64,000 bases of DNA from Dolomedes plantarius (GCA_907164885.2 OU015497.1:73014898-73078897), one strand, 5' to 3'; shown: positions 46,220-60,577, numbered from the stretch's first letter. A program made the numbers and translations. The notes: generated from the letters alone by a model not told the origin.

Positions 46220-47946
46220 TATAAACCCCTTAATGGCCGTTCTTACAAAATGGTTTTGAAATTTCCGTTCTATAGAGGGAATCGAAGAAACGAGCCCGTA
46301 AGCTAAAGAATAAGATTAAAATAAATCACAAAATCAATGCATTGTTTTATTAAAAAATAAACTTCTTGCTCTTAAATACGCTGAAAACGTCTAGATATGA
46401 ATGTATTTCCAAATATTTCATGATGTTGATAAAGAAAATTTAATCGTAAATGCTTGAAAAAAAGTCCCAATGGAATTACATAATAAAGCTACTCTGAGTT
46501 CACAGAAAGGGAAAAGCAAACAAATGAAAAAGACACCAAGAAAAACTCATTAGATTATATCACCCCTCTTTTCTTTTAGTATTATAAATGTTACATCCTT
46601 TCTAATTAGTTTCTAGCAAACAGCATCGTGGTGTGTCAATATCAATATTCATGTGCCCTGAAATCATTTTGGGAAAACACTTTTGACCTTTGCTTTTGGA
46701 AGCTAAAATATTGAAATCATTACAAACAGATCATTAATATCAAAGGAGGGAATTTAACTCTGGATTTCATTCACTAGTTGTTTTTTTTCCTCCCTTTTCA
46801 CAACTGATTGTGGAGAATTTATTAAACTTTCAACGACCGAAAATTGTTTTGCGGCGATAGTTTATTGTGACAATTCCCTGCTAACAGAGTGGGATAATTA
46901 GGAGTTTTGAGGTCTTTTCCGTTAATATCTGCTAGTCTCTCCAAGGAACAGATGATTTCTAAAGCTTAAATGTGCATACCCTCCTGGCTTCATTAAACTT
47001 TTGAATAAATATTTCAAGTCACTATACAAGTTGTTTCAAGCTTGAAAGATAGTTCTACATCACGATTTTCATATACCTATGCTGCATTTCTGTAATGCAT
47101 TTCATTTAGATATACCTCAATATGATCCAGGATATGCATATAGTTTAGAATCTGATGAAAATAGTTATAACAGAATTTTCAACATCTATATTTTACGAAA
47201 CAATTCTGATAATATTATCTAGTATTTTATTTTTGTAATTAACATCGATGTCTTTTTAGATAATATTAGAAATTAAGTTCAAATAGGAATAACCATAATA
47301 GCAGTACTTTGTCTTACTATCTTTTATATTAGGGATTTATTGCATTTATACAAAAGATAAGACTAAAGAGCAGTTGATAGATCATTTAAGTGAGCAAATC
47401 TTGCATACTACTTAAATCTTACGGGATAGAAACTTGAGTTAGTACCTTTGATTGTGGCGTCGTTAACAACAAATCAATAGGGAAGCTGAAGAGATTTATT
47501 CTGAATTATTTTCCTAAAAGACTATTTTCGACACAAACCTGCAAGTAGGCTTGTTCTGTAGAATTTAAACATCAGACTTTTGAGCATTTAATGCAGGTTA
47601 TATTAAGATGTGTGTTTATTGCCACAAACAATACAAGGATGAAATACTTTCGAAAAATATATTCGGAGATAATACAGAAACCAATTTTTCTGGGAAGAGG
47701 AATGTTTCGAATTTCCTCGGGTTGTCAGTTGACTTTAAAAGAAAAAAACTGATAAATGAGGCAAAGTATTTTTAACGTAGGATTACGTTCCTGTATAAGG
47801 GTACTCCTGAAATCAGGATTTCAGATGCTAAAACCATCCGTCGTCGAGAGTTACAATTTTGGCAGCGTGCCAAACCCAGTCTGTATCGCGTGGGCAAGCA
47901 GTATACAGTTAAACAGAAAAGCACCAAAATGCTTCAAAATTTTGAA
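45921..47946. other. AT-rich stretch without recognisable genes
   Basis: No recognisable gene. It includes the (TA)n/(TTTA)n microsatellite at 46158-46220. Confidence 0.55.
46158..46220. repeat. (TA)n(TTTA)n microsatellite
   Basis: About 18 bp of TA followed by about 11 TTTA units. Confidence 0.95.
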
Positions 47947-47982
47947 TGACACACACACACACACACACAAACAAACAAACAA

Positions 47983-48033
<51 letters not shown>
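47947..48033. repeat. (AC)n/(AAAC)n/(TA)n microsatellite
   Basis: AC repeats with AAAC interruptions, then TA ending at the LTR at 48034. Confidence 0.95.
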
Positions 48034-48036
<3 letters not shown>

Positions 48037-48595
48037 CGGGCTTAAATTCTCGCACTTCCTCCAAACTCGTTCCCACTAATACTTACTCTTAAAATATATG
48101 CAGTCAGAACAATCGTAGGCCTGTGGAATTAAACACACTTATTTACAACTACATCCTTTATTCAAATTACTGATTAAGAACCCGATTCAATCTGTGGCAT
48201 TTTCGATCTCTCATCTCGAGTGACGCGCACTACCTGTCAATTCGGATCCCACGAATGATCTGCTAAATCTTTTGTTAAAACTCAAGCGGCAACTCTACGC
48301 GCATGCTCTGTGAAAACTTCTAGAACTCACCCCACGTCTAGTATTATGTAACAGCTTTCACTCCTCGAACGCCGATGCCTGTTTTAAAAATACACTCGCC
48401 TGACCTCAGACGCGTCAAGGCCACATCTCAAAAAGGGATTCTCTTTCCCGATTCAATTAACATTTCAATTAAGCTCTGTGAAACATTTCAATTAAGCTCT
48501 GTGAAAATGATGGCGTTCGGTGCCAAAATATAAATTATCCTGAAGCCCCCTTTAACTTTTTGTTTACTTATTCTTTTCCAACTAATTCCTTGACA
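48034..48595 (-). repeat. 3' LTR (sense minus) of the LARD-like element
   Basis: Carries a private tandem doubling of ACATTTCAATTAAGCTCTGT near 48460-48505. AATAAA on the minus strand lies at 48162-48157. Confidence 0.85.
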
Positions 48596-48597
48596 AC

Positions 48598-48615
48598 TCC
48601 CCCCCCCGTCCCCCT
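48598..48615 (-). promoter_or_regulatory. Polypurine tract
   Basis: The pyrimidine run on the plus strand (TCCCCCCCCCGTCCCCCT) is an almost pure purine tract on the minus strand, next to the LTR, as needed for plus-strand DNA priming. Confidence 0.65.
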
Positions 48616-50718
48616 GAACGCACGCGCACAATGGAGTAGCTAATTCCAAGTGGCATGTCCCCAGAAGAGAAAATACTAATCAAATTTTAAAAATCCCAAA
48701 TGACTGTAACCGAAAATGAGTGCTGAGTAGGGACGTCTCCCCACACAACAAAACTAAATTAAAACTTAACTAAATGATTTTTAACCCTAACCTAAATTTT
48801 TCCCATCTGCACTTAGCCAGATTGAATCGGGGAGTGGTTTACATAGCACATAAGTCTCCATTTGAGACATCCTCGATTTACAACATATCATATCAACATC
48901 AAGTATCAAAATTTGTACAAAATACTGTATTAAAAAAACACAATATTATTAAACTTGTCTCAAAGTACACAACACTTAAACATATCACATTAATCATTAC
49001 ATAAAAGCGATTATATTATAGGTATGGAATCAACTTTCAAGCTTATTTACACTTCTCAAAACAGTTTCCTTCTCAAAAATTTTTCTTTATGCACTTCAAT
49101 TGCTAACTAAAAACTCTAACCAATATGGGAATTGACGGAAGCATGTAAAACTGCTGATGCTTGTTCAAAACTTATAAATCCTTCACTAATTGGAAAAACA
49201 TGTTAAAAAACTCACATTTTTTTTCAATACTACCTATACAATCCTACCATTATCAATTTTAAAACATATCAAAATCCCTCACTTTTTATCAATGAAAAGA
49301 AAATACTACTATCCTTAGTTTCCATACCTTATTTAAAACAAAATCACAATATCAAAAAATTTTTGCTCAATACTATGAAAATACACTTAAAATATGTCTT
49401 CCTCATTAATTTACTTGTAATCAAAAATGCACTACAAAAACACTTATAAAAACTGTAAGATCAATATAAATCAAAGTAATACACCTATGAAAAAAATTGA
49501 AACCGATTGAAACTGACGAACACTTTAAATAATTCAAAACATTTATCAAATTGTAACTTAAAATAACACTTTATGACACTCAAACACAAAAAAATATATA
49601 TATACAGAGAATAAAAACGACCATCGTCAAACCAGGACCAGAATTAGTTGCACAAATTTCAAAATTCTTCTCCATTACACAAAATTTTAAACGATATCTT
49701 AACATTCTTAATTATAATCACTGAAATCAAATTGTAAGTTAGTCACTCAGAGGATCCAAAATAAACATTAGCATCATAATTGATTTTTTTTTGTTTTTTT
49801 ATAAATATAATCGCAGAATGCGAAGTCAAGTGCGTTAGGCGCTTCAGAAAAAAAAATCAAAAAGGAGATGGATCTCGGAGCGAGAAAAATTCTATGCTTA
49901 ATAATTTTAATAATTACTCCTTAACTTCATATCTTATACTTTGCTTTCACCCCTCCCCTCCCCAAGGAAAAAGATGGATAAACATTTTAATTTAATCACC
50001 AAATAATTTTCAAACATTTCATGTTTAAAATATTAGTTAATTTTTCTGTAAACATTATAAAATCTTTCATACTCCAAATCTTTGCAAAACCAACAAAACA
50101 GTACACATTAATTTCAAATTTTATTCAGTAGTCTAAACTCCACTGAAAAATAAAAATGTTGACAAACCAATGGGAAGTGTCAGAAAAATTAAATGCCCAA
50201 ACCTTCAAAATGCCCCAAACTTCAAAATTGAATAGTGAATCTATTCTTCGGTAAACAGGGGTGGGAAACATCAATAACTCTTATGGGCTTAATTATAACA
50301 ATATTCAATACTCAATAGGCAATACTCCATACCGAAAAAATCTCAATAACTTCACAATGTAAAAATACTTTAATTTAAATACCTCAACGAAATGCTCAAA
50401 ACTCCAAATCGTAATTATAATAATCAAAACACATTTCTTCAACCCATATTTTATGCAAATTACTGACACAACTTTTGAAAACGTCACTGGTACATCAAAC
50501 TTATCACTTCAAAAAAAATCACAATCCTAAGATTTTTTATTTAAACTTTTTTTACTTTTTTCCCCTTTAAAATTTCACTTTAAAAATTATCATTAAGCAC
50601 ATATTTTTTATAATAATCATATTTTGAATTTTCTTTTTACATTTTTTCTTTTTTTTTAATTTTATACCTTGAATATGCTTGAGAAGAAAAAACATTTTTT
50701 TTTTTTACATTAAGTACA

Positions 50719-51186
50719 TTACGTGATGGATCCCTGGAAAAAGCTGAAGAATCCTCCTTGTGATGACCGACGCCCATGGCGATGTCGCTTTGTGTTTAAA
50801 CACACACCACAAAAGCCTGCTGAACTAACTGGGAAATTGTACCCAGCCCTTAGAAACTTATAGCTGAATACAACTTGATGTTCCACGGCACCGGACAAAC
50901 ACTGAAGAAAGAAAACGGTGTCCGCGATGAAAACTTTCGTAACACACTGCAGGAAACAAATCACATAAATTACGTTTTTCCTCGCTGAATTCTCTGGGAA
51001 ATTTTTATACTCAGATATGAAGATCGGCATCTCACAGTACTGTAGTGGAAAATCTCCTTGCTGAACGAGGAGTACACACATCCCGAATAATAAAAATGCA
51101 CAAGATTTTGAAGACGAATGGCAGACATCAACGTCAAGGAAAGCATCTCGGAACGTGAAGACGGTACATGTTGTTCTCGCTGGCAT
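50719..51186 (-). CDS. Hypothetical 155-codon frame in the LARD-like element
   Basis: It starts with ATG at 51186 (MPARTTCTVFTFRDAF), about 220 bp after the 5' LTR, where a gag gene would begin. The product is rich in Cys, Phe and Ser, with hydrophobic runs such as CAFLLFGMCVLLVQ and NVIYVICFLQCV, and it ends basic (KRHRHGRRSSQGG). I recognise no gag, envelope or other family. It could be a chance frame. Position is the only argument in favour. Confidence 0.25.
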   Translation of the reverse strand: MPARTTCTVFTFRDAFLDVDVCHSSSKSCAFLLFGMCVLLVQQGDFPLQYCEMPIFISEYKNFPENSARKNVIYVICFLQCVTKVFIADTVFFLQCLSGAVEHQVVFSYKFLRAGYNFPVSSAGFCGVCLNTKRHRHGRRSSQGGFFSFFQGSIT

Positions 51187-51404
51187 TATTCAGCTTCAAA
51201 AAAAACCCCAATGCAATCCACTCGCAACGAAAATTGGAAATTTCACGTTCCACCAACGTAGCACGCCGTCACGGAGAATGAGAGATCGAAAATTGGACAA
51301 ATTCAACTAATTTAATAACTTTAATCCTAAATTTTTGTTTAAACCGCTTTGGGGTGATTTAAATTTATTCCCTCGCGAAGGTTACTGGATCCTGCTCAAC
51401 TTTA

Positions 51405-52047
<643 letters not shown>

Positions 52048-52070
52048 ATAGATACATATATAGTACATAC

Positions 52071-52150
52071 AAAAGAGGTAAGCCATTATAAGTAATCCTA
52101 CGTTAATCTCCCGCGGTAGTTTCGTTAGAAAAGACTACCTGATTTTTTTT
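52071..52150 (-). repeat. ~80-bp dispersed repeat, inverted partner of 33572-33652
   Basis: Contains TCTCCCGCGGTAGTTTCGTT and GACTACCTGATTTTTTTT, the inverse of the text at 33572. Confidence 0.8.
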
Positions 52151-53897
52151 CATTGAGATTTAAAATGCTACACATTTAAATGCTTGAGATTTAAAATGGT
52201 TTCAGAGCACATAGTTAAAGAAGAAAACACGAAAATAATGACACAGAAATATTTGTTTAACAGTACCGTAATAACATATCCACAAAGACAATATACATAA
52301 ATAACTTACTTTGAAACAATATGCCTTTTGTTTTATACATTTTGTACTTTATATTGTCATGAGCAAACCAAATGAAATTGAAAAAGAAAAAATTTTATAA
52401 GTGAGTAAGTGGGGCACTCTTCTGAACTCGTTTATCAGCATTGAGAATATGTCAGATGTCTTCGAGCTGTCTAACAGAGGAGAATGTGCAGTTAATTATT
52501 ATCATATAATTTAGCAGTGTAATGTTCTGTTGATACAGCTGGAAAGCAGGCATTTCAAAATTCCATTCCCTGTAACAGTGACTTGTATTTTACATAATGG
52601 GAAAATTGATAAGTGAGTTGTAGACGTGCGGATCATTAGTCGTATTGTAGTATTCACTTGACTGATAAGATGGGATAAGACTGATAATTGGGGTGATTTT
52701 TTAAAGAAATTAAATGCACTATCTTAAAAATTGAAGAGCAAAAATAAAATGATATGCATCTGCATTCTAGTGTAGTAATATATTATTTAGTGAACTTATG
52801 CATAGCCTATTTGGCAAATATTCCAATTCTTATAACATGCGTTACGATATTTTGTCCCTTTAAGTAATTGGAAAAAACATTTCGAAGAGTCTGAATATCC
52901 TAACATAATATTATTGTTCCCTCCTTAAATAAAAGTCTTGATACTACTGCATTATTCTTAGATCTTTTTTTTTCGGGAATAATATATTCAACAGAAATTT
53001 ATCATGCATATATTCTGTTAATTACAGTTTGGAAGTTAGAAATATCCCCTTGAAATTGTCATAATTATAATTTTACAACGTTCTCGAACTGAAATCTTCT
53101 CGATAATACTAAAATAGGTATAGTGAAATTTCAGCAATAGAATAAAATTTAGGAAAATGTTTACCTCTTACATCGAGAAAAATTCTTCCTTTATAGTTCA
53201 TCATCTGTATCCATCAATAATAGATGGTGCGCGTTTTAATTAACACCAATTCTGAGCATGAGATAAAATTGCTGCATGGAAAGGTTCAGTTTACATTAAT
53301 ATATCTATATGCTTTAGTTCTATAAACTATGATATAATTATTTACATACAAAACTAGAGAAATTCATATTTCTCTCTACCTCTTTTGTTTTGGAGAAATA
53401 AAATTAATCTTTCTCTTTCCAAGTATCTCGAATCTGCTTTTGTTGTTGTATAACATAACTGGTGTAAAGAATGTATGTGTTCTGAAATCTATATTATAAA
53501 GGGAAATCACGGAGCTGCGAGAAATTGACATTAAGGAAATTTCATATTCATGATTCTTCTAAATACCTCGCCTTATTCTAATATTGTTAGATAACATCAA
53601 AAACTTATATAATTGAACTCATGGATAAGCATGAAGAATTTAACGTATTTGTACGTGATAAATATATAATTATGCACGACTCAATTGTGTAATTCTGATT
53701 TATATATCACATCCTTTTTTTTACTTTTTCTGAAAAACACATATTATCCTTTATTATTTTTCAAGCACGCGCGTAGTTTCTAATTACCTCACTATAAATA
53801 ACAAATGTTCAATGAATCTACATTATGTTTTAATATGCAAGGCAAATATATGTGATTGAAAAGACAGTTCGTGATGTCTTTTCTATTAATTTCCAAA
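52151..53897. other. AT-rich stretch without recognisable genes
   Basis: No recognisable feature. Confidence 0.6.
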
Positions 53898-53899
53898 TA

Positions 53900-55306
53900 C
53901 ACTCATGGACAAAAAAATTAGCGCACCAAGAAGGAGTCGTCAAAATGAAACGAAATTTTACATACGTAATGAATACTTTGATATAAGTAAATGATAAGAA
54001 AATCAAAGAAAAAAGATAATTTATTTCAGAGAAAAAGGCAAAAGAACGGAGGAGTTAATACTCCGTTGGACCCCCTCTAGCGCGAATGCACGATGCGATA
54101 CGATCGGGCATTGAGTCATACAGTTCTGTATGATGTCTTGAGACATTCGTTCCATATTTGCTGTAACCTTGCCTCTAGTTCGTTCAACTCGTGGGATGCC
54201 TAACTCGTCGTCCCAAATGATCCCTGATATGCTCGATGGAGACAAATCTGGGGATCGGGCAGGCCAAGGAAGGGTAGTAACAGTGCGGAGACAGTCTTGT
54301 GACACCCTTGCCGTATGAGGCCGAGCATTGCCTTGTTGAAAAATGGCTCCTGGGAGCCGTTGCATGAGTGGCAACACATGTGGTTGCAGGATTTCATGAA
54401 CATACCGCTGGGCTGTCATGGTGCCACGGAACAATACTAGGGGTGACCGTGTATTGTAGGAAGTGGCACCCCATACCATCACACCAGCTTTGGGAGCGAT
54501 GTGTCGCTGTACAGCAAAGGCAGGATTGAAGCGTTCGCCACGGGCTCTCCACACACGAACACGATTGTCATCACTGCTGAGATTGAATCTGGATTCGTCG
54601 CTAAAGACGACCTGGTTCCATTCCGCTGCAGTCCAGTTTCCTCGTGCGCGGCAAAACTCCAAACGGAGGCGTCGATGGGTGGGCGTCAAGTTCAGCACAC
54701 GTAATGGGCGCCGCGATACCAACTGTCCTTCAGCCAGGCGCCTTCGTGTGGTTCGAGAAGACACAGAGGCCCCTAGTGAAGGTGCTACCTGTGCCTGGAT
54801 GGCGGCCGATGAGGCAGTTGGCTGTACGCTTGCATTTCTTACGATGTGGCGGTCTTCTCGACGACTGGTCTGTCGAGGGCGTCCTGAGCCTGGTCTTCGT
54901 GTACATGACATCTCTCGGGTCCACTGGTCCCAACACCTCCTCACAACACAATCAGAGCGGCCTAATTGACGAGCTACTCGCCTAGCTGACCACCCAGCTT
55001 CCATCACCCCGATGATTCTCACCCTCTCAAACTGCGACAACTGCTTATATTGTCTTCGAACACGGCGTAATGGCATGTCTATCTCAGCTCTTCCTTTGTA
55101 AATGATTCAGCACACTCAAACAAGCTTGGTTACCTGTTTTATACTCCCAGAGTACGATGTTCAACGCCCTCTACCGGCTATACGTAATGCGCAATCACGC
55201 TGCATTTCTAATCATTTGCATATCTCCCCGACATGTACCTTCATTGCAAGTTTCGTTACAATCCCGCAATTATTTCTTGGTGCGCTAATTTTTTTGTCCA
55301 TGAGTG
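53900..55306 (-). mobile_element. Structurally complete Tc1-like transposon, copy 4
   Basis: 1,407 bp with inverted ends CACTCATGGACAAAAAAATT (53900) and its exact inverse ending at 55306. The match extends over GCGCACCAAG (about 32 bp). TA flanks both sides (53898-53899 and 55307-55308). The ends look usable, so it could be mobilised in trans even though its transposase is damaged. Confidence 0.92.
54021..55076 (-). pseudogene. Tc1-like transposase, open for 351 codons but catalytically broken
   Basis: The start is an ATG at 55076 (MPLRRVRRQYKQLSQFERVR). Two helix-turn-helix regions span about 1-120, separated by an AT-hook-like GSGRPRQ at 63-69. The first catalytic Asp is in VVFSDESRFNL (Asp160). 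The second motif reads FQQGNARPH: residue 249 is Gly (codon 54330-54332) where the family has Asp. After ARSPDLSP (280) the frame slips, so the Glu motif is not encoded in this frame, and the C-terminus continues in a foreign frame; family-like codons (LYDSMPDRIASC) are visible in another frame. The frame length gives a false impression of integrity. Codon use is GC-richer than the surroundings. Confidence 0.88.
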
Positions 55307-55308
55307 TA

Positions 55309-56395
55309 TATTTATATCTTGAGTAAAAAAATATTTATTTTCTCTTATATAATTTTATTGAATCAAGCAAAATATCACATTCGTAGATGTAAAGCATACA
55401 GGATAAATTTTATAATTGGTATGAAAGACTATATAATAAAGGGTTTGTGCATGTTACGTGCGAGGGATAATATGAATATGTGAAATAATTGAAGGTTCTG
55501 TTAGACACGAAGTTTGAGACGGAAAAGAGGGAATTAAATAAGAAAATAAGAATAATTTAACGCTATGTGGTGCCTGGTCAAAAAGTTTACCATCAGCTGA
55601 ATCAAAACCTCGTCTGGGTACGTTCTTACCGTAGAAATGGATATGGTAAATAAATCTCACCAATGTGCTTGAGTCTCCTATGTGGAGGAACTACCACTCT
55701 AGGACAACCATGAAACATTAATTAAATAATGTATTATCTGTTATCTTGTCATATCCTTGACATGAATTCTGCCTTTCGGGAATAATCCTTCTCACAAAGG
55801 CTATAAAATTCTTAAAATGATCTCCGCATCCTAGCTTTACTGTTAGTAACCCGGTTCTTTACACCATTTTTATAGCAATGTTGAGTCATACTGTATGTAT
55901 GACGCCAGTTTTAAGGAGTGAGTTCACAACTTATTGGTTATTTTTATTTTTTTTTTGTATCAATACTGTTCCTTCAATCGATATGTAAATTGTACGTAAG
56001 TACTCGAGTATAAAAGGGGAGTACATACTTGTGACTACGAGCATTTGAGCATTTGTTACTACCTTGACTTTTATATGCTTTCAAGCTGTTTGGGTAAGTT
56101 ACCCAACGCTGTGTTAATTATTCTAAATGTGAATAAACTTATTTTGTTTTATTTAACTTGATTTTTCCTTCGAGTCATCTTTTTTTCTTATCAAGACTCT
56201 GCTATGCTTCACTGAGGCAACTTTTTCAATCAACATTTACAACCGTACTTTTGGAGAATGTATAGTTAGTAATTTAACAAACAAAAGGTTATATTAGGAA
56301 TAAGAAACCTCTCTGTAACTTTTCAATCAAGAATAAATGGACTCTCCAGCAGTGAATATTTCATCTCTAATGCCATTATTCGTTCGTCATTTATA
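55309..56395. other. AT-rich stretch without recognisable genes
   Basis: No recognisable feature. Confidence 0.55.
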
Positions 56396-56397
56396 TA

Positions 56398-56927
56398 CAG
56401 GGTGTCCAGGATAAAAGCATCCAAAAGTTATGACTTATTTTTAAGGAACTACCCATTAGAATTTAAAAATTAAATAGAAAGAACATCTCACCAAGTTTTA
56501 ATATCAGTCATAGATTTCGATGTGTGCACCTTTTGTAGCACGACAAACGTCTAAATGGTAATCCACTCTCTCCAAGTGTTTCGTAGAATATCAGGAGTTA
56601 TTACACTAATTGCTTGAATGATACACTTCTTCAAATCATCCACAGTTACAATTTTTTGTTTATTGACAACGGATTTTATGAATCCCCAAGCAAAAAAGTC
56701 TATAACTCTTGATATGCTACGAATCACTTGGAGAGAACTGGATTACCCTTTAGTCGTGATACAAAAGGTGCACACGTCAAAATCTCTGATACTATGATAA
56801 AAAAACTATGATTGATATTAAAACTTGGTGATATGTTCTTTCTATTTAAATAATTTTTTTTTATTCTAATGGGTAGTTCTGTAAAAATAAGTCATAACTT
56901 TTGGATACTTTTAGCCCGGACACCCTG
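56398..56927. mobile_element. Foldback element: two inverted mariner-like 3' ends
   Basis: 530 bp between TA dinucleotides, beginning CAGGGTGTCCAGGATAAAAG and ending with its inverse GGACACCCTG. The ~70-bp termini match closely (AAAGTTATGACTTATTTTTA in both). The inverted similarity continues inward over coding-like text: minus-strand 56650-56520 gives ITPDILRNTWREWI and VHTSKS, and plus-strand 56690-56780 gives SITLDMLRITWRELDY and VHTSKS. Both are the same C-terminal piece of a mariner-like transposase. The element is therefore a head-to-head dimer of one element's 3' end. Confidence 0.8.
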
Positions 56928-56929
56928 TA

Positions 56930-59323
56930 TATCTATTCAGTAGACGAATCTCCTAGACGAATACTTTTATCTCATAACCTATTTAGAAAAATTCAAGAAA
57001 CTTCAGATTGCTTACTTTCACCTTCAAAATGTCCCTAAAAAATTGACATAAAATATCTGAGGTTAACTTAATTTTTCAAATAAAATTGAAACGATACTGA
57101 AATTGTCTTAAGGATGGCTGTGTAATCTTTTCATTCAAATATTTATGTAATAGCAGATTAATTGAGTAGCATCCTGTAAAAAAAACGTTAATTACTCACA
57201 TTTAAGTACTTTTAATAAATTGAAGAATATTTATGAAGAAAAATGTTTTCAAAGAGTTTCAAAAGTTTTCAAAAGTATTATGAAGAAAAAAGTTTCTTTA
57301 CTTGCTAGAAAAAAATATTGATTTTTTTATTCAGCAGAGAAAAAACAAACTTCATATGAGAAAAAATTATACTAAAAAGTACATTATAGAGAAAAAATAA
57401 ATACTATAATTTAAATGAATGAACAAGCAAACTAAAAAAACTAAGATTTACTAAAAACATGCTTTAAAAAAAGTTGCATATTTGTCTACACACTGTTGTA
57501 ATTTTATTAGAAAATGTAAATTCACGATTATCAAAAATGCAGAGAAAATTTTTACTAGTAAATTGATTTTTATTTCTGATAAACATGAAGTAAGTGCTAA
57601 TACTATCTAGTTTCGATTTGAAACTATTTATTTACTTATCATCACAGACGGAAATATGTTGACAGAAAAATTATTAGCAATAAATATTCACGATGTGAAC
57701 ATTTTTAAAAAGACTTCTATTAAGTGATTTTTTCCCCTGATACTGCAAAGAATAAATAAAAAATCCAATATGAAATACATTTATGATCGTTGATTTCAGA
57801 ATTTTATGTGTCAGCAGTTTCACAGAAACTTTCATTAAAATAATAAATTTGTCTAGATTTGGCCAATAAACTAAATTCTGGTTATTTTTTGCAGTTCTTA
57901 ATCCCATATAAAGAACACCATCAATCTTTTAACGGAAAATATTTAAGGCCTTTAATGTAAATACAATATTTCATATCGATAAATATGTATACTGTATAAA
58001 TAGGATACTAAGCATACTGACTCGTTCTCAGAACTAAAAATTGCTAATTATTTATACGTGTCACCCTGCTTTACACATTTCTTTTTAAATAACGTGGAAA
58101 ATACGGTCAGTTCATTACCGATTCTGTTGGCAATGCCCCAGAGAATATTTTTTTCTAAACACCTTAAAAAATAAATTTAAAAAATTTCTCCTGTGGTAAC
58201 TTATTTCGCTGCTTGGAGAGTATTTTTTACCTTAATTAACAACAACTTTAAAAAAAAATAATTATGATGATAATCAATGGCGTTGTGTTTTTGGCCTTAC
58301 AAGATTTATTTAAACTTTGCAACATAATTTAGAAATATAATATATTCGTGCTTTTTTTCGACAGGTTAATGGAAGTTATTATGAATCAACAAAATATTAA
58401 ATTAAATTATGGTAAACTTGATTATTAAAAAAAATTAAAGCTTATATTACATTCATGCATATCTTTGGCTTAAAAAAATAACAGTATTAATGCTTCGAAA
58501 AATATTTCACTTCTTGGGCAAGTCTTCAGACAGATACTTTCCATCAAGATAATCGCATGATACGAAATTCAGACGAATGAGATCATTATGACACCTCTAA
58601 CTAATTGTCATGATCATTACTTATTGCCTCACGGATCATAGTTAATCACGAGTAAACTAATTTGACCTCATGACTCTACATTGAGTACGTAATGGAAATT
58701 TGCATCAGCTCCCTGAATATTTGCATGCTTTTTTTCGTTTATTCTCGACAAGGATGATTCTTGGCAGTTCTAAAGGATGGCGTTGCCCGCACCCGAAGGT
58801 TATCCGGCACTTGCAAACTGTTGGTGGCCAGTTGTCATGACAGCAAGACCCCCCCCCCCGCTAAAAAACGAATAAATTTCATATTTTAACTTGAACCACC
58901 TCGGAAATTTCTACCCAAACGAGCACCCATCACATTGCCTTCCTTTGCATCCGATGGCATCCTTTATTTCCCAAATTATAACAGATGAATGCGGTAACAT
59001 GCATATTAAGAAAACGTTGCACTAGTTTTGCATATGCTTACTTCAAATTTTATTAACAAATGTTAAAAACATACAAATGCAATCCAATCACAAGTGTAAT
59101 CACAATTGCATAACATCACATAATACAAATATAATAACTACTTCCAAGCTAGTTGCAAATAACAGCCTCACAATATAGTCAAAAGTTTACGCACGGAGAG
59201 CCAGCCTGATTCTGCCATTCCCGGAACTCTGGCGTACATGATGATAATCATCCAAAGATACTTCTTTTTAATATAAATTCCGCATTTGGAATTCCTTTTC
59301 CTCCAACGTTCTCCTAGGTTAAA
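56930..59323. other. AT-rich stretch without recognisable genes
   Basis: No recognisable gene. A run of ten C residues is at about 58850-58860. Confidence 0.6.
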
Positions 59324-59599
59324 CCTTGCTGAGAAGCTTATAATAAGGGTAGAACATAGGTCCAAGGCTACCTGTATGATGGAGATGGATATCTGCGCTT
59401 AACACTCCTTTTTATTCTATAGCCGGTAGATTTCATGCAATGTTTCCATAAATGTTCTCATTAACTATACAATATAATAATGGTCCAACGACAATTCTAT
59501 TTAATAAACCGCTGATATTATGTTATGTGAGTGGTGTAGGAACAAAAAGAGTAATCTCCATCAAACCATTTTTTTCAGTAAAAGACACAAACTATTATA

Positions 59600-60186
59600 A
59601 GGACTTCGCCTAAAACAAGACTGACAGTCTTTAATATTTACATAATGCTTTATTGGCATTCTAGAATAAATGTAGGCTAATTTACAAAGATTAAAATTAA
59701 TTATTATCTACAAAAAATCTCGTGGGATCAGGATGTCATTATGAGGAACCGGCTCGATTCGCGTTCTCTGGCGAGGGAAGCATCCGTCTCAGAAGATTGT
59801 CTAGCACCTTCCAAGAAAAATCGACAACTTCCCTCCTTTTAGCTCGAGGTAGTGAGTATATCTTTGCTCATTCTTCCTGGGGGGTCAAGTGTCGCGTTCC
59901 TTTTGCCCTTTCAAGTCCGCCGCCAAGTTCATCCCGCGACTTCAGCTAACCTGTTAGGTGATTGTCCGTGGATCTGCTTTGTCTGTAAGCAGGGAGGGAT
60001 TTCTAAAGGTGACTGCCTCTTAAGTGTCCAGCAGGCGTCTCAGTGTCTGCAACGTTTTGTTGACAAAGCGACTGTCACTGATGAATAGAGTCAATTTATA
60101 ACGGGAGTCTGCCCGTTAGGCTCCCGAGGGAAAAAAACGTAAGCGCGTAACGTTTACCGCGTGGGAAAAGAACGTAAGTCATTACA
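59600..60186 (-). mobile_element. Solo LTR with 5-bp target duplication
   Basis: A 587-bp, GC-richer insert in monomer 1. It is bounded by TTATA (59595-59599 and 60187-60191). On the minus strand it starts TGTAATGACTTACG and carries a TATAAAT box (60100-60094) and an AATAAA (59654-59649), as expected for an LTR. It ends AGTCCT and not CA. The uninterrupted monomer at 63390-63415 confirms the insertion point. The full parent element is not in the window. Confidence 0.7.
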
Positions 60187-60577
60187 TTATACATTTTTGA
60201 AGACATAAATTTAAAATATATCTTTTAGAAAAAATTCCCACATTTCTTTATAGTATTCCATTTTTCAGGATTTACTTTTCTGGATTAAATTTCTGGATTT
60301 TATTAGCATTCCATTTATCAGACGATTATCGTAGTCGAGAGCTAAGGAAAAAGTAAGTGGAGATATGGTAATGTGGGTTCAAAAATAGCTATTTCCTTTT
60401 TTTCTTTTTTAACAAAATTGAGTTAAGAGTACTTGAGTTAAATACCAACTATTTTCGTTTTTAACTTCAATTAGTTAAAAATGAAATTTTTGAAAAATTT
60501 TATGCCTTGCTGAGGAGGTTATTAGCAAAACCTAGGTCCAAGCTACCCGTATGCTGGAGATGTATATTTTCGCTTAA

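Noticed and set aside
54463..54985. Plus-strand open frames of up to 168 codons opposite the Tc1 transposase
   Set aside because: They are antisense shadows of the GC-richer transposase frame with no family resemblance.
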